64,000 nt of DNA from Bacteroides uniformis (lineage in GTDB: Bacteria; Bacteroidota; Bacteroidia; Bacteroidales; Bacteroidaceae): NCBI RefSeq assembly GCF_025147485.1, contig NZ_CP102263.1:509501-573500 (forward strand), in the 5' to 3' direction. This document shows positions 45,835-54,418 of this stretch, in pieces. The number at the start of each line of letters is the position of its first letter. The stretch's first letter is position 1. The position numbers were made by a program, and so were the translations under genes. The notes below the pieces were generated by a model. The model did not search any database, was not told the origin of the DNA, and saw only the letters and a program-made list of their open reading frames with translations.

Positions 45835-47163
45835 ATGAATAAAAAGATATTCTTATACCTCGCAATATTCGGCAGTATCTCAGTGCAGGCGCAGGAACGA
45901 TGGTCTTTACGCCAATGCATAGACTATGCCATCGAGCATAACATCAGTATCCGCCAGACAGCCAACGCTGCCGAACAGAGTGCTGTCGAAGTAAATACAG
46001 CCAAATGGGCACGACTGCCGAACCTGAATGCCAGTGCCGGCCAGAGCTGGAACTGGGGACGTACGCAAACAGCCATCAAAAATGAGGATACGGGAGACTA
46101 TTCCACTGTATACGTCAACACCAGCAGCCACGGCACTAATATGTCTGTCAATACCAGCATACCTATCTTTACCGGTCTGGAAATTCCCCACCAGTATGCA
46201 TTGGCCAAACTAAACCTCAAAGCTGCCATTGCCGACCTGGACAAAGCCAAGGAAGACATTGCCATCAATATAGCTTCGGCCTACCTTCAGGTGCTGTTCA
46301 ATGAAGAGCTCCACCAGGTGGCGTTGGGACAAGTGCAATTGAGCAAAGAGCAATATGTCCGCATCAGCCGGCTTGCCGACTTGGGAAAAGCCTCTCCGGC
46401 AGAACTGGCAGAAGCCAAAGCACGTGTGGCACAAGACGAGATGAATGTAGTGCAGACAAACAACAACTATAAGTTGGCCCTGCTCGACCTTAGCCAGCTT
46501 ATCGAACTGGAAACACCGGAAGGGTTCAATCTGGAATCTCCGGCAGTCAATCTGGATTTAGTCCCTCTCACTCCTCCGGATGAGATATTCCAAACAGCCA
46601 TGGTGAGTAAGGCTTCCATACAAGCTGCACAGTTCCGCTTGGAAGGCAGTAAACACAATATCCGTATTGCCCAGAGCAACTACTACCCGCAACTGAGCCT
46701 GAACGGTAGTCTCGGTACGAATTACTATTCTACCATCGACCGTACTTTCAGCCAGCAGATGAACGATAACTTCAACAAATATGTAGGATTCAACCTCAGC
46801 GTACCTATTTTCAACCGTCTCTCTACCCGTAACCGGGTACGCACGGCACGCCTGCAACGTGAAAACTATGCCTTGCAATTGGATAATGCCAAGAAGACAC
46901 TTTATAAGGAAATCCAACAAGCATGGTACAACGCCGCTGCTGCCGAAAGCAAATATACCAGTAGCCATACAGCCACCGTTGCCAGCGAAGAGTCTTTCAA
47001 GCTGATGAGCGAAAAGTATGAGAACGGAAAAGCAAATGCCGTAGAATACAATGAAGCAAAACAGAACCTTATGAAATCCCAATCAGACGAATTGCAAGCC
47101 AAGTATGACTATCTGTTCCGTACCAAGATTCTGGATTTCTATAAGGGAGAACCGATTGAATAA
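45835..47163 (+). CDS. TolC-like outer-membrane efflux protein
   Basis: A 442-residue protein with a signal peptide (SISVQAQ, about residue 20) and the two repeated OEP domains of TolC proteins. WSLRQCIDYAIEHNISIRQ opens the first. Long helices carry INIASAYLQVLFNEE and LYKEIQQAWYNAAAAES, and the beta-strand part has SVNTSIPIFTG and FNLSVPIFN. It completes the tripartite exporter and is followed by a terminator. Confidence 0.92.
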   Translation: MNKKIFLYLAIFGSISVQAQERWSLRQCIDYAIEHNISIRQTANAAEQSAVEVNTAKWARLPNLNASAGQSWNWGRTQTAIKNEDTGDYSTVYVNTSSHGTNMSVNTSIPIFTGLEIPHQYALAKLNLKAAIADLDKAKEDIAINIASAYLQVLFNEELHQVALGQVQLSKEQYVRISRLADLGKASPAELAEAKARVAQDEMNVVQTNNNYKLALLDLSQLIELETPEGFNLESPAVNLDLVPLTPPDEIFQTAMVSKASIQAAQFRLEGSKHNIRIAQSNYYPQLSLNGSLGTNYYSTIDRTFSQQMNDNFNKYVGFNLSVPIFNRLSTRNRVRTARLQRENYALQLDNAKKTLYKEIQQAWYNAAAAESKYTSSHTATVASEESFKLMSEKYENGKANAVEYNEAKQNLMKSQSDELQAKYDYLFRTKILDFYKGEPIE

Positions 47164-47198
47164 AAAAAGAAGTATAATTTTAGTTGTTGTGTTTGATT

Positions 47199-47241
47199 CT
47201 CCCCTCTCCCTGCCTCCAGGCTGACAAGAGGGGAGTTTTTT
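47199..47241 (+). terminator. Intrinsic terminator of the export operon
   Basis: CTCCCCTCT (47199-47207) pairs with AGAGGGGAG (47227-47235), followed by TTTTTT. It lies 35 bases after the TolC-like gene, just before the convergent gene that ends at 47248. Confidence 0.9.
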
Positions 47242-47247
47242 GTTCTT

Positions 47248-48165
47248 CTATCTCCTTTCCGAAGAGCGGGAAGAGCTACTGCCGGTAGAACTGCGGGTAG
47301 TGCTTGAAGAGCTACTGCGACGGCTTTCGGAACTCCGTACGCCGGAAGCATTTCTTCTTTCCTTGCTTGCCGTCTTTACCCTGCTACGGCTGGGACTCTT
47401 ATCATTATTTTTAGTTCTTGTGGTTTCTATTTTCTCTTTACTCGACTTTCTGCCACTATCCACACTACTACGTCGCGTACTGCTGTTACGTGTACCTGTG
47501 CTAATACGATTATTACTACCGTTACTACGTCGCGTGGTATATACATCATCCCTGCCTGCCGGACGCTTATGCGAATTAGGGCGGATGTTCACCGAACCGA
47601 AATCTGAACGGCGGCTGGTGTGGTACGACTTATCATTCCGAATACTCCACGAACCGGTATAGTGCGGATGATGGTAACGACCGCGATAATAGCTGTTGTG
47701 ATAGTGCGTACGATAATGGCCACCGCAATATGTACGGTAATGATACGGCCGCGGGAAATAGAAATGATTATGGTTGGTGTAAGTGATGTAAACCCTAAAA
47801 GACCAACGACCACCACTTACATAAACCGGACGGTAAAAATAGGCGGCCCGCATGAAACGGCCGTACTGCCGGTTATTCAGCACCCATCGAAGGTCGTCAT
47901 TGCGCACATCCAGATAATCGTAATAGCGATTCAATGCCCATTCCTCCCCCCGAAGAACGTCATCCATCAGATAACGTATACCGGAAATGAAATCATAGTT
48001 TATTTCGTACACGTCATTATACTGTTCTGTACTCAGGTTCAATTCATAGGCCATCTTGTCCGTAAGAAAGCGGGTCTCTTTACGCACTTTGCTGTTGCTC
48101 ATTGCCGCACTACAAACAGCTGTACTCATCATAGCGGCAAAAAATATAAATATAATCCGTTTCAT
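47248..48165 (-). CDS. Exported basic low-complexity protein of unknown function
   Basis: A 305-residue protein with a signal peptide (TAVCSAAMS, about residue 21). Residues 35-100 are helical with ELNLSTEQYNDVYEINYDF, reminiscent of Spy/CpxP-type helical repeats. A His/Tyr-rich stretch (about 115-165; HYRTHYHNSYYRGRYHH) follows. The last 120 residues are Ser/Arg/Lys-rich, ending in runs such as SSSSSTTRSSTGSSSSRSSERR. The tail is strongly basic. No family was recognised. It lies 14 bases after the DUF4476 gene and is probably co-transcribed with it. Confidence 0.7.
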   Translation of the reverse strand: MKRIIFIFFAAMMSTAVCSAAMSNSKVRKETRFLTDKMAYELNLSTEQYNDVYEINYDFISGIRYLMDDVLRGEEWALNRYYDYLDVRNDDLRWVLNNRQYGRFMRAAYFYRPVYVSGGRWSFRVYITYTNHNHFYFPRPYHYRTYCGGHYRTHYHNSYYRGRYHHPHYTGSWSIRNDKSYHTSRRSDFGSVNIRPNSHKRPAGRDDVYTTRRSNGSNNRISTGTRNSSTRRSSVDSGRKSSKEKIETTRTKNNDKSPSRSRVKTASKERRNASGVRSSESRRSSSSSTTRSSTGSSSSRSSERR

Positions 48166-48179
48166 AACCCCTCCTTTTT

Positions 48180-48872
48180 TTAGTTATTCTTCTCATGATA
48201 TTGTTTGATGAAGGCATTTATCTCGTTCTTGTCCGACGAGAAGGTCAGCTTGTCTATCGCATAATAGAAATTCGGTTTATCGGCTATTTTAGGATAAATC
48301 TTCTTCATCAACTGTTTCTTTTCACTGTCGAAACGATAAAAATCCATCAGACGGATACACTGGTCAGTAGTGAACCAAGAGGTCAGCAAGGCATGGTCGA
48401 GCACTTCCTTACGGTCTGAATCGAAACTCTGTTTTTCCATCAGCCCCATAAACTGTTCGAAGGCAGATGGTGACATCACCGGTTCATGCTGCTCGCCTCC
48501 TAACGGCCTGTCACCGGGTCTGCCAGGCTTGTGATGATTAGAAGTACCCCAGTTTCCACCAGGTCTTTTGTCCTCTGGAATGAAAATATCTTCCACTTCA
48601 TTGATGGAGCAATGCACACGTTCATCATATAGGAGTTTTCCTCTTCGGGAATTCTCCCCACGGGATGGCGCTTCATAAACCTCTACCCGACAACTACCAC
48701 GCAGATTGGCTACAAAACAACTGAAAGTAGGCAGGCAAACCTGCTGTCCGTCGACCAGTACCACCACTCTACGGTATGGACTTTCTATACGGATTCCGTC
48801 TATGGGCGCCGCTTTTATTGCGGGAAACGCTACCAGAACTAGACAAACACTTAATATCAAATGACGTATCAT
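48180..48872 (-). CDS. DUF4476 protein
   Basis: A 230-residue exported protein from the ATG at 48872 (upstream codons only offer TTG). Its signal peptide ends near PAIKA. An N-terminal beta domain (IRIESPYRRVVVLVDGQQVCLPTFSCFVANL) is followed by a Gly/Pro-rich linker. A C-terminal helical DUF4476 domain (about 135-228: SAFEQFMGLMEKQSFDSDRKEVLDHAL.. FTTDQCIRLMDFY) completes it. Function of the family is unknown. A -7-like TATTTTTG is at 48904-48897 on the minus strand. Confidence 0.82.
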   Translation of the reverse strand: MIRHLILSVCLVLVAFPAIKAAPIDGIRIESPYRRVVVLVDGQQVCLPTFSCFVANLRGSCRVEVYEAPSRGENSRRGKLLYDERVHCSINEVEDIFIPEDKRPGGNWGTSNHHKPGRPGDRPLGGEQHEPVMSPSAFEQFMGLMEKQSFDSDRKEVLDHALLTSWFTTDQCIRLMDFYRFDSEKKQLMKKIYPKIADKPNFYYAIDKLTFSSDKNEINAFIKQYHEKNN

Positions 48873-48972
48873 GACTTTTCTTTTTTTATTGTACGACAAA
48901 AATAGGGAGAGGAAATTCCCCTCCCTAATGATTGTCTCTATTTACAAGTAGGGAAATTCCTAATGACTGGGA

Positions 48973-49809
48973 CTAATTCCTAATCCTGATTCCATCTTCC
49001 TCCAATACAACCAGATGTTTTTTGTACAAATCTCCCACAGCCTTTTTGAAGGTTTTCTTGCTGACACCGAAAGTTGCATAGATTTCTTCTGCCGGACTCT
49101 TGTCATTCAAAGCTATCCGTCCGCCCTGTTCACAGATATAGTCCAGCAACGTAGCTGAGAAATCTTCTACTTTAGCCTGCCCCGGTTTTTGAAGCAGCAG
49201 GTCTATCTTGCCGTCTTCGCGTACCTGCTTCACATAGGCTTTCATCCTCATGCCCGTGTGCAGTGGCTGAAATATCTCGCTCTCATATAGCAAGCCGCTA
49301 TATTCATCGTTGATGATCGCCTTGAATCCCAAATCCGTCTTCTGCCAAATCAGGATATCCACCTCCTGCCCCGACTCATAGGCGGCCTTCTCTTTGGAAA
49401 GATAACGGTCTACCTTGGCCGATGCCACGATACGATAGCTTTCATCATCCAAATGGGCATGAACCACATACTTCTTTCCCACCTGCATCTTCATTTTCTG
49501 TTCGCGGAAGGGGACGAAAAGATCCTTCATCAATCCCCAGTTAAGGAAAGCACCATACTGGTTTATCCACGCCACCTCCAAGCAGGCAAACTGCCCGACC
49601 TGCACTAACGGTGTCAGAGTAGTGGCTACCAGACGTTCTTCGTTATCAAGATATATAAAAACGTTCAGTTTGTCTCCCACCTTACAGTCTTGGGGGACAT
49701 AACGCGACGGAAGCAGAATTTCACCTTCTTCGCCACCGTCCAGATACATGCCGAAGGCTACCTCCTTCACCACTTCCAGCGTATTGTACTTTCCTAACTC
49801 AATGCTCAT
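48973..49809 (-). CDS. CvfB-like S1-domain RNA-binding protein
   Basis: A 278-residue cytoplasmic protein with repeated S1-like beta-barrels: LVQVGQFACLEVAWINQYGAFLNWGLMKDLFVPF and DLGFKAIINDEYSGLLYESEIFQPL. A C-terminal winged-helix end follows (PAEEIYATFGVSKKTFKKAVGDLYKKHLVVLEEDGIRI). This is the CvfB architecture, an RNA-binding protein first linked to virulence control in Staphylococcus. A minus-strand TATCTTTG box is at 49845-49838. Confidence 0.9.
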   Translation of the reverse strand: MSIELGKYNTLEVVKEVAFGMYLDGGEEGEILLPSRYVPQDCKVGDKLNVFIYLDNEERLVATTLTPLVQVGQFACLEVAWINQYGAFLNWGLMKDLFVPFREQKMKMQVGKKYVVHAHLDDESYRIVASAKVDRYLSKEKAAYESGQEVDILIWQKTDLGFKAIINDEYSGLLYESEIFQPLHTGMRMKAYVKQVREDGKIDLLLQKPGQAKVEDFSATLLDYICEQGGRIALNDKSPAEEIYATFGVSKKTFKKAVGDLYKKHLVVLEEDGIRIRN

Positions 49810-49941
49810 AGTTTCTTACTTATCTTCATTTTCCCAACAAAGATAAGTAATTTAGGTACAATACAGCAGTTCGGAAAGAAGAAATAACTTTTTGCTCTAA
49901 AAGATAACTTTTTTCTATGAACAACTCTCTTCAAAAAGGGT

Positions 49942-49949
49942 TATCTTTG
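49942..49949 (+). promoter_or_regulatory. -7 box of the malate dehydrogenase promoter
   Basis: TATCTTTG matches TAnnTTTG 53 bases upstream of the mdh start. No TTG at the usual distance is seen, so only the -7 element is supported. Confidence 0.45.
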
Positions 49950-50002
49950 TATCGTGACAATCAGCAAGAAAAGATATTACTCACCTTTAAATAAAAAAGA
50001 TT

Positions 50003-51004
50003 ATGGAATTTCTGACAAATGACAAATTGACAATCGTCGGCGCAGCCGGCATGATCGGTTCAAACATGGCACAGACTGCAATCATGATGCATCTCACTCC
50101 CAACCTATGTCTGTACGACCCTTATGCTCCCGGACTGGAAGGGGTGGCCGAAGAGCTGTTCCACTGCGGATTCGAAGGAATGAACATCACATTTACCTCC
50201 GATATCAAAGAAGCGCTGACCGGCGCCAAGTATGTGGTATCATCAGGCGGTGCCGCCCGCAAGGCCGGCATGACCCGCGAAGACCTTTTGAAAGGCAATG
50301 CCGCTATTGCCGAAGAATTCGGTAAGAATGTAAAAGCCTACTGTCCGGATGTGAAGCACGTGGTTGTCATTTTCAACCCTGCCGACATCACCGGTCTGAT
50401 TACCCTATTGTATTCCGGCCTGAAACCTTCACAAGTGACCACACTGGCCGCCCTCGACAGCACCCGCCTGCGTAGTGAACTTTCCAAGCATTTCGGCATC
50501 GCCCCCGACAAAATCGAAAATTGCCGTACCTACGGCGGTCATGGTGAACAGATGGCTGTATATGCCTCTACCGCCAAGGTGGACGGTAAACCGTTACTTG
50601 ATATCATCGGTACCCCTGCCCTGACTAAAGAACAGTGGGTCGAAATCCAGACTAAGGTAACCAAAGGCGGTGCCAACATCATCGCCCTCCGTGGACGTTC
50701 TTCCTTCCAGAGTCCGGCATACGTCTCTATCGAAATGATAGCTGCAGCGATGGGTGGCAAACCGTTCCGCTGGCCTGCCGGTACATATGTACACAGCCAC
50801 GGCTTCGACCACATCATGATGGCAATGGAAACTGAAATTACCAAAGACGGTGTACACTATAAGGAACTGAACGGCACGCCCGAAGAAGAAGCCAAACTGA
50901 AAGAAAGCTATGCCCATCTCTGCACACTTCGTGACGAGGTGATAGAAATGGGTGTACTGCCTGCCATCAAAGACTGGCACAGCATCAATCCGAATATCGA
51001 CTGA
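50003..51004 (+). CDS. mdh: Malate dehydrogenase
   Basis: A 333-residue NAD-dependent dehydrogenase: N-terminal nucleotide-binding segment LTIVGAAGMIGSNMAQTA, then SGGAARKAGMTREDLLKGN with a substrate-binding Arg loop. NPADITG follows, LDSTRLRSEL carries a further substrate Arg, and the catalytic His is in TYGGHGEQM. It interconverts malate and oxaloacetate in the reductive branch to fumarate and succinate, central to Bacteroides fermentation. It stands alone with its own promoter and terminator. Confidence 0.93.
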   Translation: MEFLTNDKLTIVGAAGMIGSNMAQTAIMMHLTPNLCLYDPYAPGLEGVAEELFHCGFEGMNITFTSDIKEALTGAKYVVSSGGAARKAGMTREDLLKGNAAIAEEFGKNVKAYCPDVKHVVVIFNPADITGLITLLYSGLKPSQVTTLAALDSTRLRSELSKHFGIAPDKIENCRTYGGHGEQMAVYASTAKVDGKPLLDIIGTPALTKEQWVEIQTKVTKGGANIIALRGRSSFQSPAYVSIEMIAAAMGGKPFRWPAGTYVHSHGFDHIMMAMETEITKDGVHYKELNGTPEEEAKLKESYAHLCTLRDEVIEMGVLPAIKDWHSINPNID

Positions 51005-51035
51005 TGTCTTCGATAGCAAATGATTTTTAGAAGTA

Positions 51036-51072
51036 AGGTGCCTCGCTCCATAGAGCAAGAGGCACCTTTTTT
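51036..51072 (+). terminator. Intrinsic terminator after mdh
   Basis: AGGTGCCTC (51036-51044) pairs with GAGGCACCT (51059-51067), followed by T6. It is 32 bases past the mdh stop. Confidence 0.9.
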
Positions 51073-51094
51073 AGATATTTTTCCTCAAAAAGCC

Positions 51095-51124
51095 TTGCGG
51101 TATAAAAAAAACTCTTTATCTTTG
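51095..51124 (+). promoter_or_regulatory. Promoter of the tRNA-Phe/tRNA-Pro unit
   Basis: TTG (51095-51097), a 19-base spacer and TATCTTTG (51117-51124) form a full-consensus Bacteroides promoter. Transcription would start about 10 bases upstream of the first tRNA. Confidence 0.75.
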
Positions 51125-51141
51125 CACCCGCAAACGAAAAA

Positions 51142-51214
51142 GGTGCCATAGCTCAGTTGGTAGAGCAAAGGACTGAAAATCCTTGTGTCCCCGGTTCGAT
51201 TCCTGGTGGCACCA
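51142..51214 (+). tRNA. tRNA-Phe (GAA)
   Basis: A 73-base cloverleaf. The acceptor GGTGCCA pairs with TGGCACC; the D arm contains AGCTCAGTTGGTAGAGC; the anticodon stem AAGGA/TCCTT encloses loop CTGAAAA with anticodon GAA; the T arm contains GGTTCGATTCC. The CCA end is not encoded. Confidence 0.96.
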
Positions 51215-51229
51215 CTTTTCAAAAGCAAT

Positions 51230-51302
51230 CGGAATGTAGCGCAGTTGGTAGCGCACTACGTTCGGGACGTAGGGGTCGGGCGTTCGAGTCGCCTCATTCC
51301 GA
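51230..51302 (+). tRNA. tRNA-Pro (CGG)
   Basis: A 73-base cloverleaf 15 bases after tRNA-Phe. The acceptor CGGAATG pairs with CATTCCG; the anticodon stem CTACG/CGTAG encloses loop TTCGGGA with anticodon CGG; the T loop has GTTCGAGTC. The CCA end is not encoded. It shares the promoter at 51095-51124. Confidence 0.95.
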
Positions 51303-51305
51303 CAG

Positions 51306-51340
51306 AAAAGACTTAACTTTTAGAAGTTAAGTCTTTTTTT
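51306..51340. terminator. Terminator after the tRNAs, shared with rhaR
   Basis: AAAAGACTTAACTT (51306-51319) pairs perfectly with AAGTTAAGTCTTTT (51324-51337) around loop TTAG, then more T. It lies 3 bases past tRNA-Pro and just before the convergent rhaR end, so it can serve both. Confidence 0.9.
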
Positions 51341-51343
51341 GTT

Positions 51344-52259
51344 TTATACCTCCTCTCCTCCGGTTTCCCGACCATAAGAGCGATACTCCAATGGAGTAAA
51401 CCCCGTACGTTTCTTAAACGAGGAGAAGAAATGCTCGGTAGACTTATAGTCGAGCATAAAAGAGATTTCTTTCACCGATAAAGAAGTACCCACCAGCAAT
51501 TGCTTAGCCTTACGCAACTTTAGCTCTTGGAAATATTTTGCAGGAGCATAGCCGGTATAATCCTTAAATACTTTGCGAAACCAAGAATAACTGATATTCA
51601 ACTTCATTGCCAGTTCTTCCGGGTCAACATCCTTGAATACATTCTCGTTCATGATGATTTTAGCCTGCTCTATTTTCTGATCGACATCACCCACTTCGAA
51701 AATCTTGTTTTTAGAGATGGACAATATCATCCCTATCATATGTAGCACAATACCGGCAAGATATTGCTGGGAAGAAATCTTATCAGCTTCCGCAATTTCC
51801 AAAGCGCGAGAGAAAAGTGAAACGAGCTCTTCATTCAACCCCACCTCCAACACTTGATTCTCTTTCGATAGAAAACCACCTTTCACCATATCATCAATCA
51901 CAGCTCCCTCGAAACCAATATAATATTCATTCCAACCCGTCTGCACATAAGGATAATATGTATGCCACTGACCAGGAAACAGCACCATCAGTCGTCCTTT
52001 GCACACTTGCTTCTCTGGCGTGGTCTCCGAGGAGCCCCCCCCTCCCTTTAGTAATATAGACCAACTGGTACTCGCGCAGAATCCGTCCTTTCTGCGCATT
52101 GAAAAAATAACCGGTAGGATGATCCTTCAACGGATAAGGAGAATTAGGCTGGATAGACTGAAAGCCCACAGTATTTACCCAAAGACCATATTTCTGGTCC
52201 ATGTCATTTACAATAAGGTACTTAAACTCTACTCCTAAATCATTATAATTTTTAGTCAT
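51344..52259 (-). pseudogene. rhaR: RhaR-like AraC activator, frameshifted in a G8 run
   Basis: Two overlapping frames encode one AraC protein. The first starts at 52259 (MTKNYNDLGVEFKYL) and is in frame to YITKGRGG. The second carries SSETTPEKQVCKGRLMVLFPGQWHTYYPY, the rest of the sensing domain and the double HTH (about 51344-51660 on DNA; LNISYSWFRKVF). The break is at a run of eight G (minus strand). Seven G would join both into 304 residues, a normal RhaR length. It sits next to rhaO as in B. thetaiotaomicron, where RhaR activates the rhamnose operon. Frameshift mutation, phase variation or a sequencing error are all possible. A minus-strand TATTTTTG at 52296-52289 could be its -7 box. 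Confidence 0.8.
52035..52042 (-). repeat. Homopolymer of eight G in rhaR
   Basis: The plus strand reads GGAG, C8, TCCC. On the coding (minus) strand the run follows AAAGGGA. Its length decides whether rhaR is open: 7 or 10 G restores the frame, 8 as given breaks it. Confidence 0.85.
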
Positions 52260-52314
52260 AACACGTGCCTTCCATAATAGCTCCGGAACAAAAATAGAGA
52301 TTATTTATGAAAAA

Positions 52315-52351
52315 TCCCGTCCGCAGCGAATATTATTCATCACGGACGGGA
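52315..52351 (-). terminator. Intrinsic terminator after the rhaKIPAO operon
   Basis: TCCCGTCCG (52315-52323) pairs with CGGACGGGA (52343-52351); on the minus strand TTTTTC follows. It lies 30 bases past the rhaO stop and separates the operon from rhaR. Confidence 0.88.
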
Positions 52352-52381
52352 ATAGACATGTAACCTAAAATAGCGCTTGCC

Positions 52382-53536
52382 TTAAAAAGCTTTATGATAC
52401 AGAGCTTCTATATCTTCCACAGATGTAGGTCTCGGATTGCCACCGGTGCAGACATCATTAAAAGCATCGATAGCCAATTGATGCAAATCCTCTTCCCTAA
52501 CATTGATTTCACGCAACCGCTGTGGAATGCCAATACTTAAAGACAATTTCCGGACAGCAGCAATAGCAGCACATATACCTTCTTCCACGCTCATACCTTC
52601 CGTATTGACTCCCATCGCCTTCGCAATATGGACATATTTAGGAGCAGCCGGGGACGCTGCATTATACTCCATTACGTAAGGAAGAAGCAATGCGTTGGCC
52701 ACCCCATGCGGAGTGTCATAATGGGCACCCAAAGGATGGGCCATGGAATGAACGATGCCCAGACCGACATTGCTGAACCCCATACCGGCAATGTATTGCG
52801 CTTGAGACATGGCCTCGCGGGCAACCGGATCGCTGCCATTGTCTACGGCAGCTTTCAAATGGACAGCAATCATTTCAATGGCTTTCAGTTCGAACATATC
52901 CGACATAGCCCATGCACCCGGCGTTATATAGCTTTCTATGGCATGAGTCAGTGCATCCATACCGGTTGCAGCAGTCAATCCTTTCGGCATGGAATACATC
53001 AGCTCCGGGTCAACAATAGCTACTGCCGGAATATCATTAGGGTCTACACAAACCATCTTTTTTTTGACCTCTTCGTCAATGATAACATAATTGATGGTCA
53101 CCTCAGCAGCAGTTCCCGCCGTAGTAGGTAAAGCAAAAGTAGGGACAGCCTTTTGACGAGTATCCGCCACACCTTCCAGAGACTTCACATCTGCAAAATC
53201 CGGATTATTCACAACAATACCAATACCTTTTGCCGTATCAATGGAAGAGCCGCCACCCAAAGCCACGATAAAATCGGCACCGGATGCCTTGAAAGCAGCC
53301 ACACCATTCTGTACATTGGTAATGGTAGGATTGGCCTTCACATCACTGAAGAGCTCATAAGGTATACTGTTCTTCTCGAAAACTTCAATCACTTTATCAG
53401 CCACCTTGAAACGGATCAAATCTCTGTCCGTTACAAAGAAAGCCTTTTTGAAACCTCTGCGGGCAGCCTCCACGGCAATCGTTTCGCGACAGCCGGCACC
53501 GAAATAAGAGGTCTCATTCAATATCATTCTATACAT
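52382..53536 (-). CDS. rhaO: Lactaldehyde reductase (Fe-dependent alcohol dehydrogenase)
   Basis: A 384-residue FucO-type dehydrogenase. GGGSSIDTAKG binds NAD. The iron ligands lie in GMDALTHAIESYI (Asp, His) and HSMAHPLGAHYDTPHG (two His). It reduces L-lactaldehyde, made from rhamnulose 1-phosphate, to 1,2-propanediol. It is the last gene of the rhamnose operon, 25 bases after the aldolase gene. Start at 53527 is an alternative. Confidence 0.93.
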   Translation of the reverse strand: MYRMILNETSYFGAGCRETIAVEAARRGFKKAFFVTDRDLIRFKVADKVIEVFEKNSIPYELFSDVKANPTITNVQNGVAAFKASGADFIVALGGGSSIDTAKGIGIVVNNPDFADVKSLEGVADTRQKAVPTFALPTTAGTAAEVTINYVIIDEEVKKKMVCVDPNDIPAVAIVDPELMYSMPKGLTAATGMDALTHAIESYITPGAWAMSDMFELKAIEMIAVHLKAAVDNGSDPVAREAMSQAQYIAGMGFSNVGLGIVHSMAHPLGAHYDTPHGVANALLLPYVMEYNAASPAAPKYVHIAKAMGVNTEGMSVEEGICAAIAAVRKLSLSIGIPQRLREINVREEDLHQLAIDAFNDVCTGGNPRPTSVEDIEALYHKAF

Positions 53537-53561
53537 AATTACACACTATCTGTTAAAACAA

Positions 53562-54371
53562 TTATTTGGGCAAATTAAACGCTACGGACATTTCCTTCAT
53601 TTGAAGCTGGCTCATACCATCCGGTTCAAAACCCATATTTTTGGCAGCGATATAAATAAGGGCGGATTTATTGAGTACATCCACCTGGTCGAAAGCAGCC
53701 ATCACATCCACATCCACAGCAAACACACCATGTTTCTCCCACATCACTACATCATAGTCATCCAGTTCGCGGATGGTAGCCTCAGCCAATTCTACCGAAC
53801 TGGGAAGTTGATAAGGGATGATACCCAAACCGCGGGGACAGAAAGCCTTTGTTTCCGGTATCATACTCCAAAGCAGGTTCGAAGCTACATCTTTTTCCAG
53901 AAACTTCTTGTTGTGAGTCATGGCTACCAGCTCAATAGGATGCGTATGCACCGAAGCTTTATAGGGAGAACCTTTCGCTATCAGATTGTTGTGTACACTA
54001 AGATGGGAAGGAAGTTCCGATGTAGGCTGTACAGACTGGTCGGCTATAATGACATAGCTGGCACAGTCATCCAAAATGCGGATGACCGAACCGTTCTCCA
54101 TCGGCCAACGGGCCAAATCGCGCATACGCTTGTTGGTGCCTTTGCAATAAAAATAGCAGTCTTTCAAATAAGGTAAAGTAGCACCGATTGATTTCACCTC
54201 ACTAATGGCGGGCATAGCCTTGATTTCATCGTCTACAAACTCAGTGATGTTGACCGTAATATTGCCCCCATTACGTTCTGCCCAACCTTTCTGCCAGAGA
54301 TAACCAGCCACCTCAGCCACCTTATTAACTTCCGCAGCCAGCGCCGGACGATTTTCTAGAATTGATTTCAT
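53562..54371 (-). CDS. rhaA: L-rhamnulose-1-phosphate aldolase
   Basis: A 269-residue class II (zinc) aldolase. It has NGGNITVNIT near the N-terminus, the zinc-binding HTHPIE (His-x-His) and a later WEKHGVFAVDVD. It splits L-rhamnulose 1-phosphate into dihydroxyacetone phosphate and L-lactaldehyde. The symbol follows B. thetaiotaomicron usage (rhaKIPAO); the E. coli equivalent is RhaD. Confidence 0.92.
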   Translation of the reverse strand: MKSILENRPALAAEVNKVAEVAGYLWQKGWAERNGGNITVNITEFVDDEIKAMPAISEVKSIGATLPYLKDCYFYCKGTNKRMRDLARWPMENGSVIRILDDCASYVIIADQSVQPTSELPSHLSVHNNLIAKGSPYKASVHTHPIELVAMTHNKKFLEKDVASNLLWSMIPETKAFCPRGLGIIPYQLPSSVELAEATIRELDDYDVVMWEKHGVFAVDVDVMAAFDQVDVLNKSALIYIAAKNMGFEPDGMSQLQMKEMSVAFNLPK

Positions 54372-54418
54372 ATATGCAGATATATTTTAGTTTTATATTC
54401 AAAGATAGGTATTTAAAC

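Noticed and set aside
47620..48183. 187-codon plus-strand frame rich in Ile, Thr and Val
   Set aside because: It is the complement of the His/Tyr/Arg-rich gene 47248-48165; low complexity explains the open frame.
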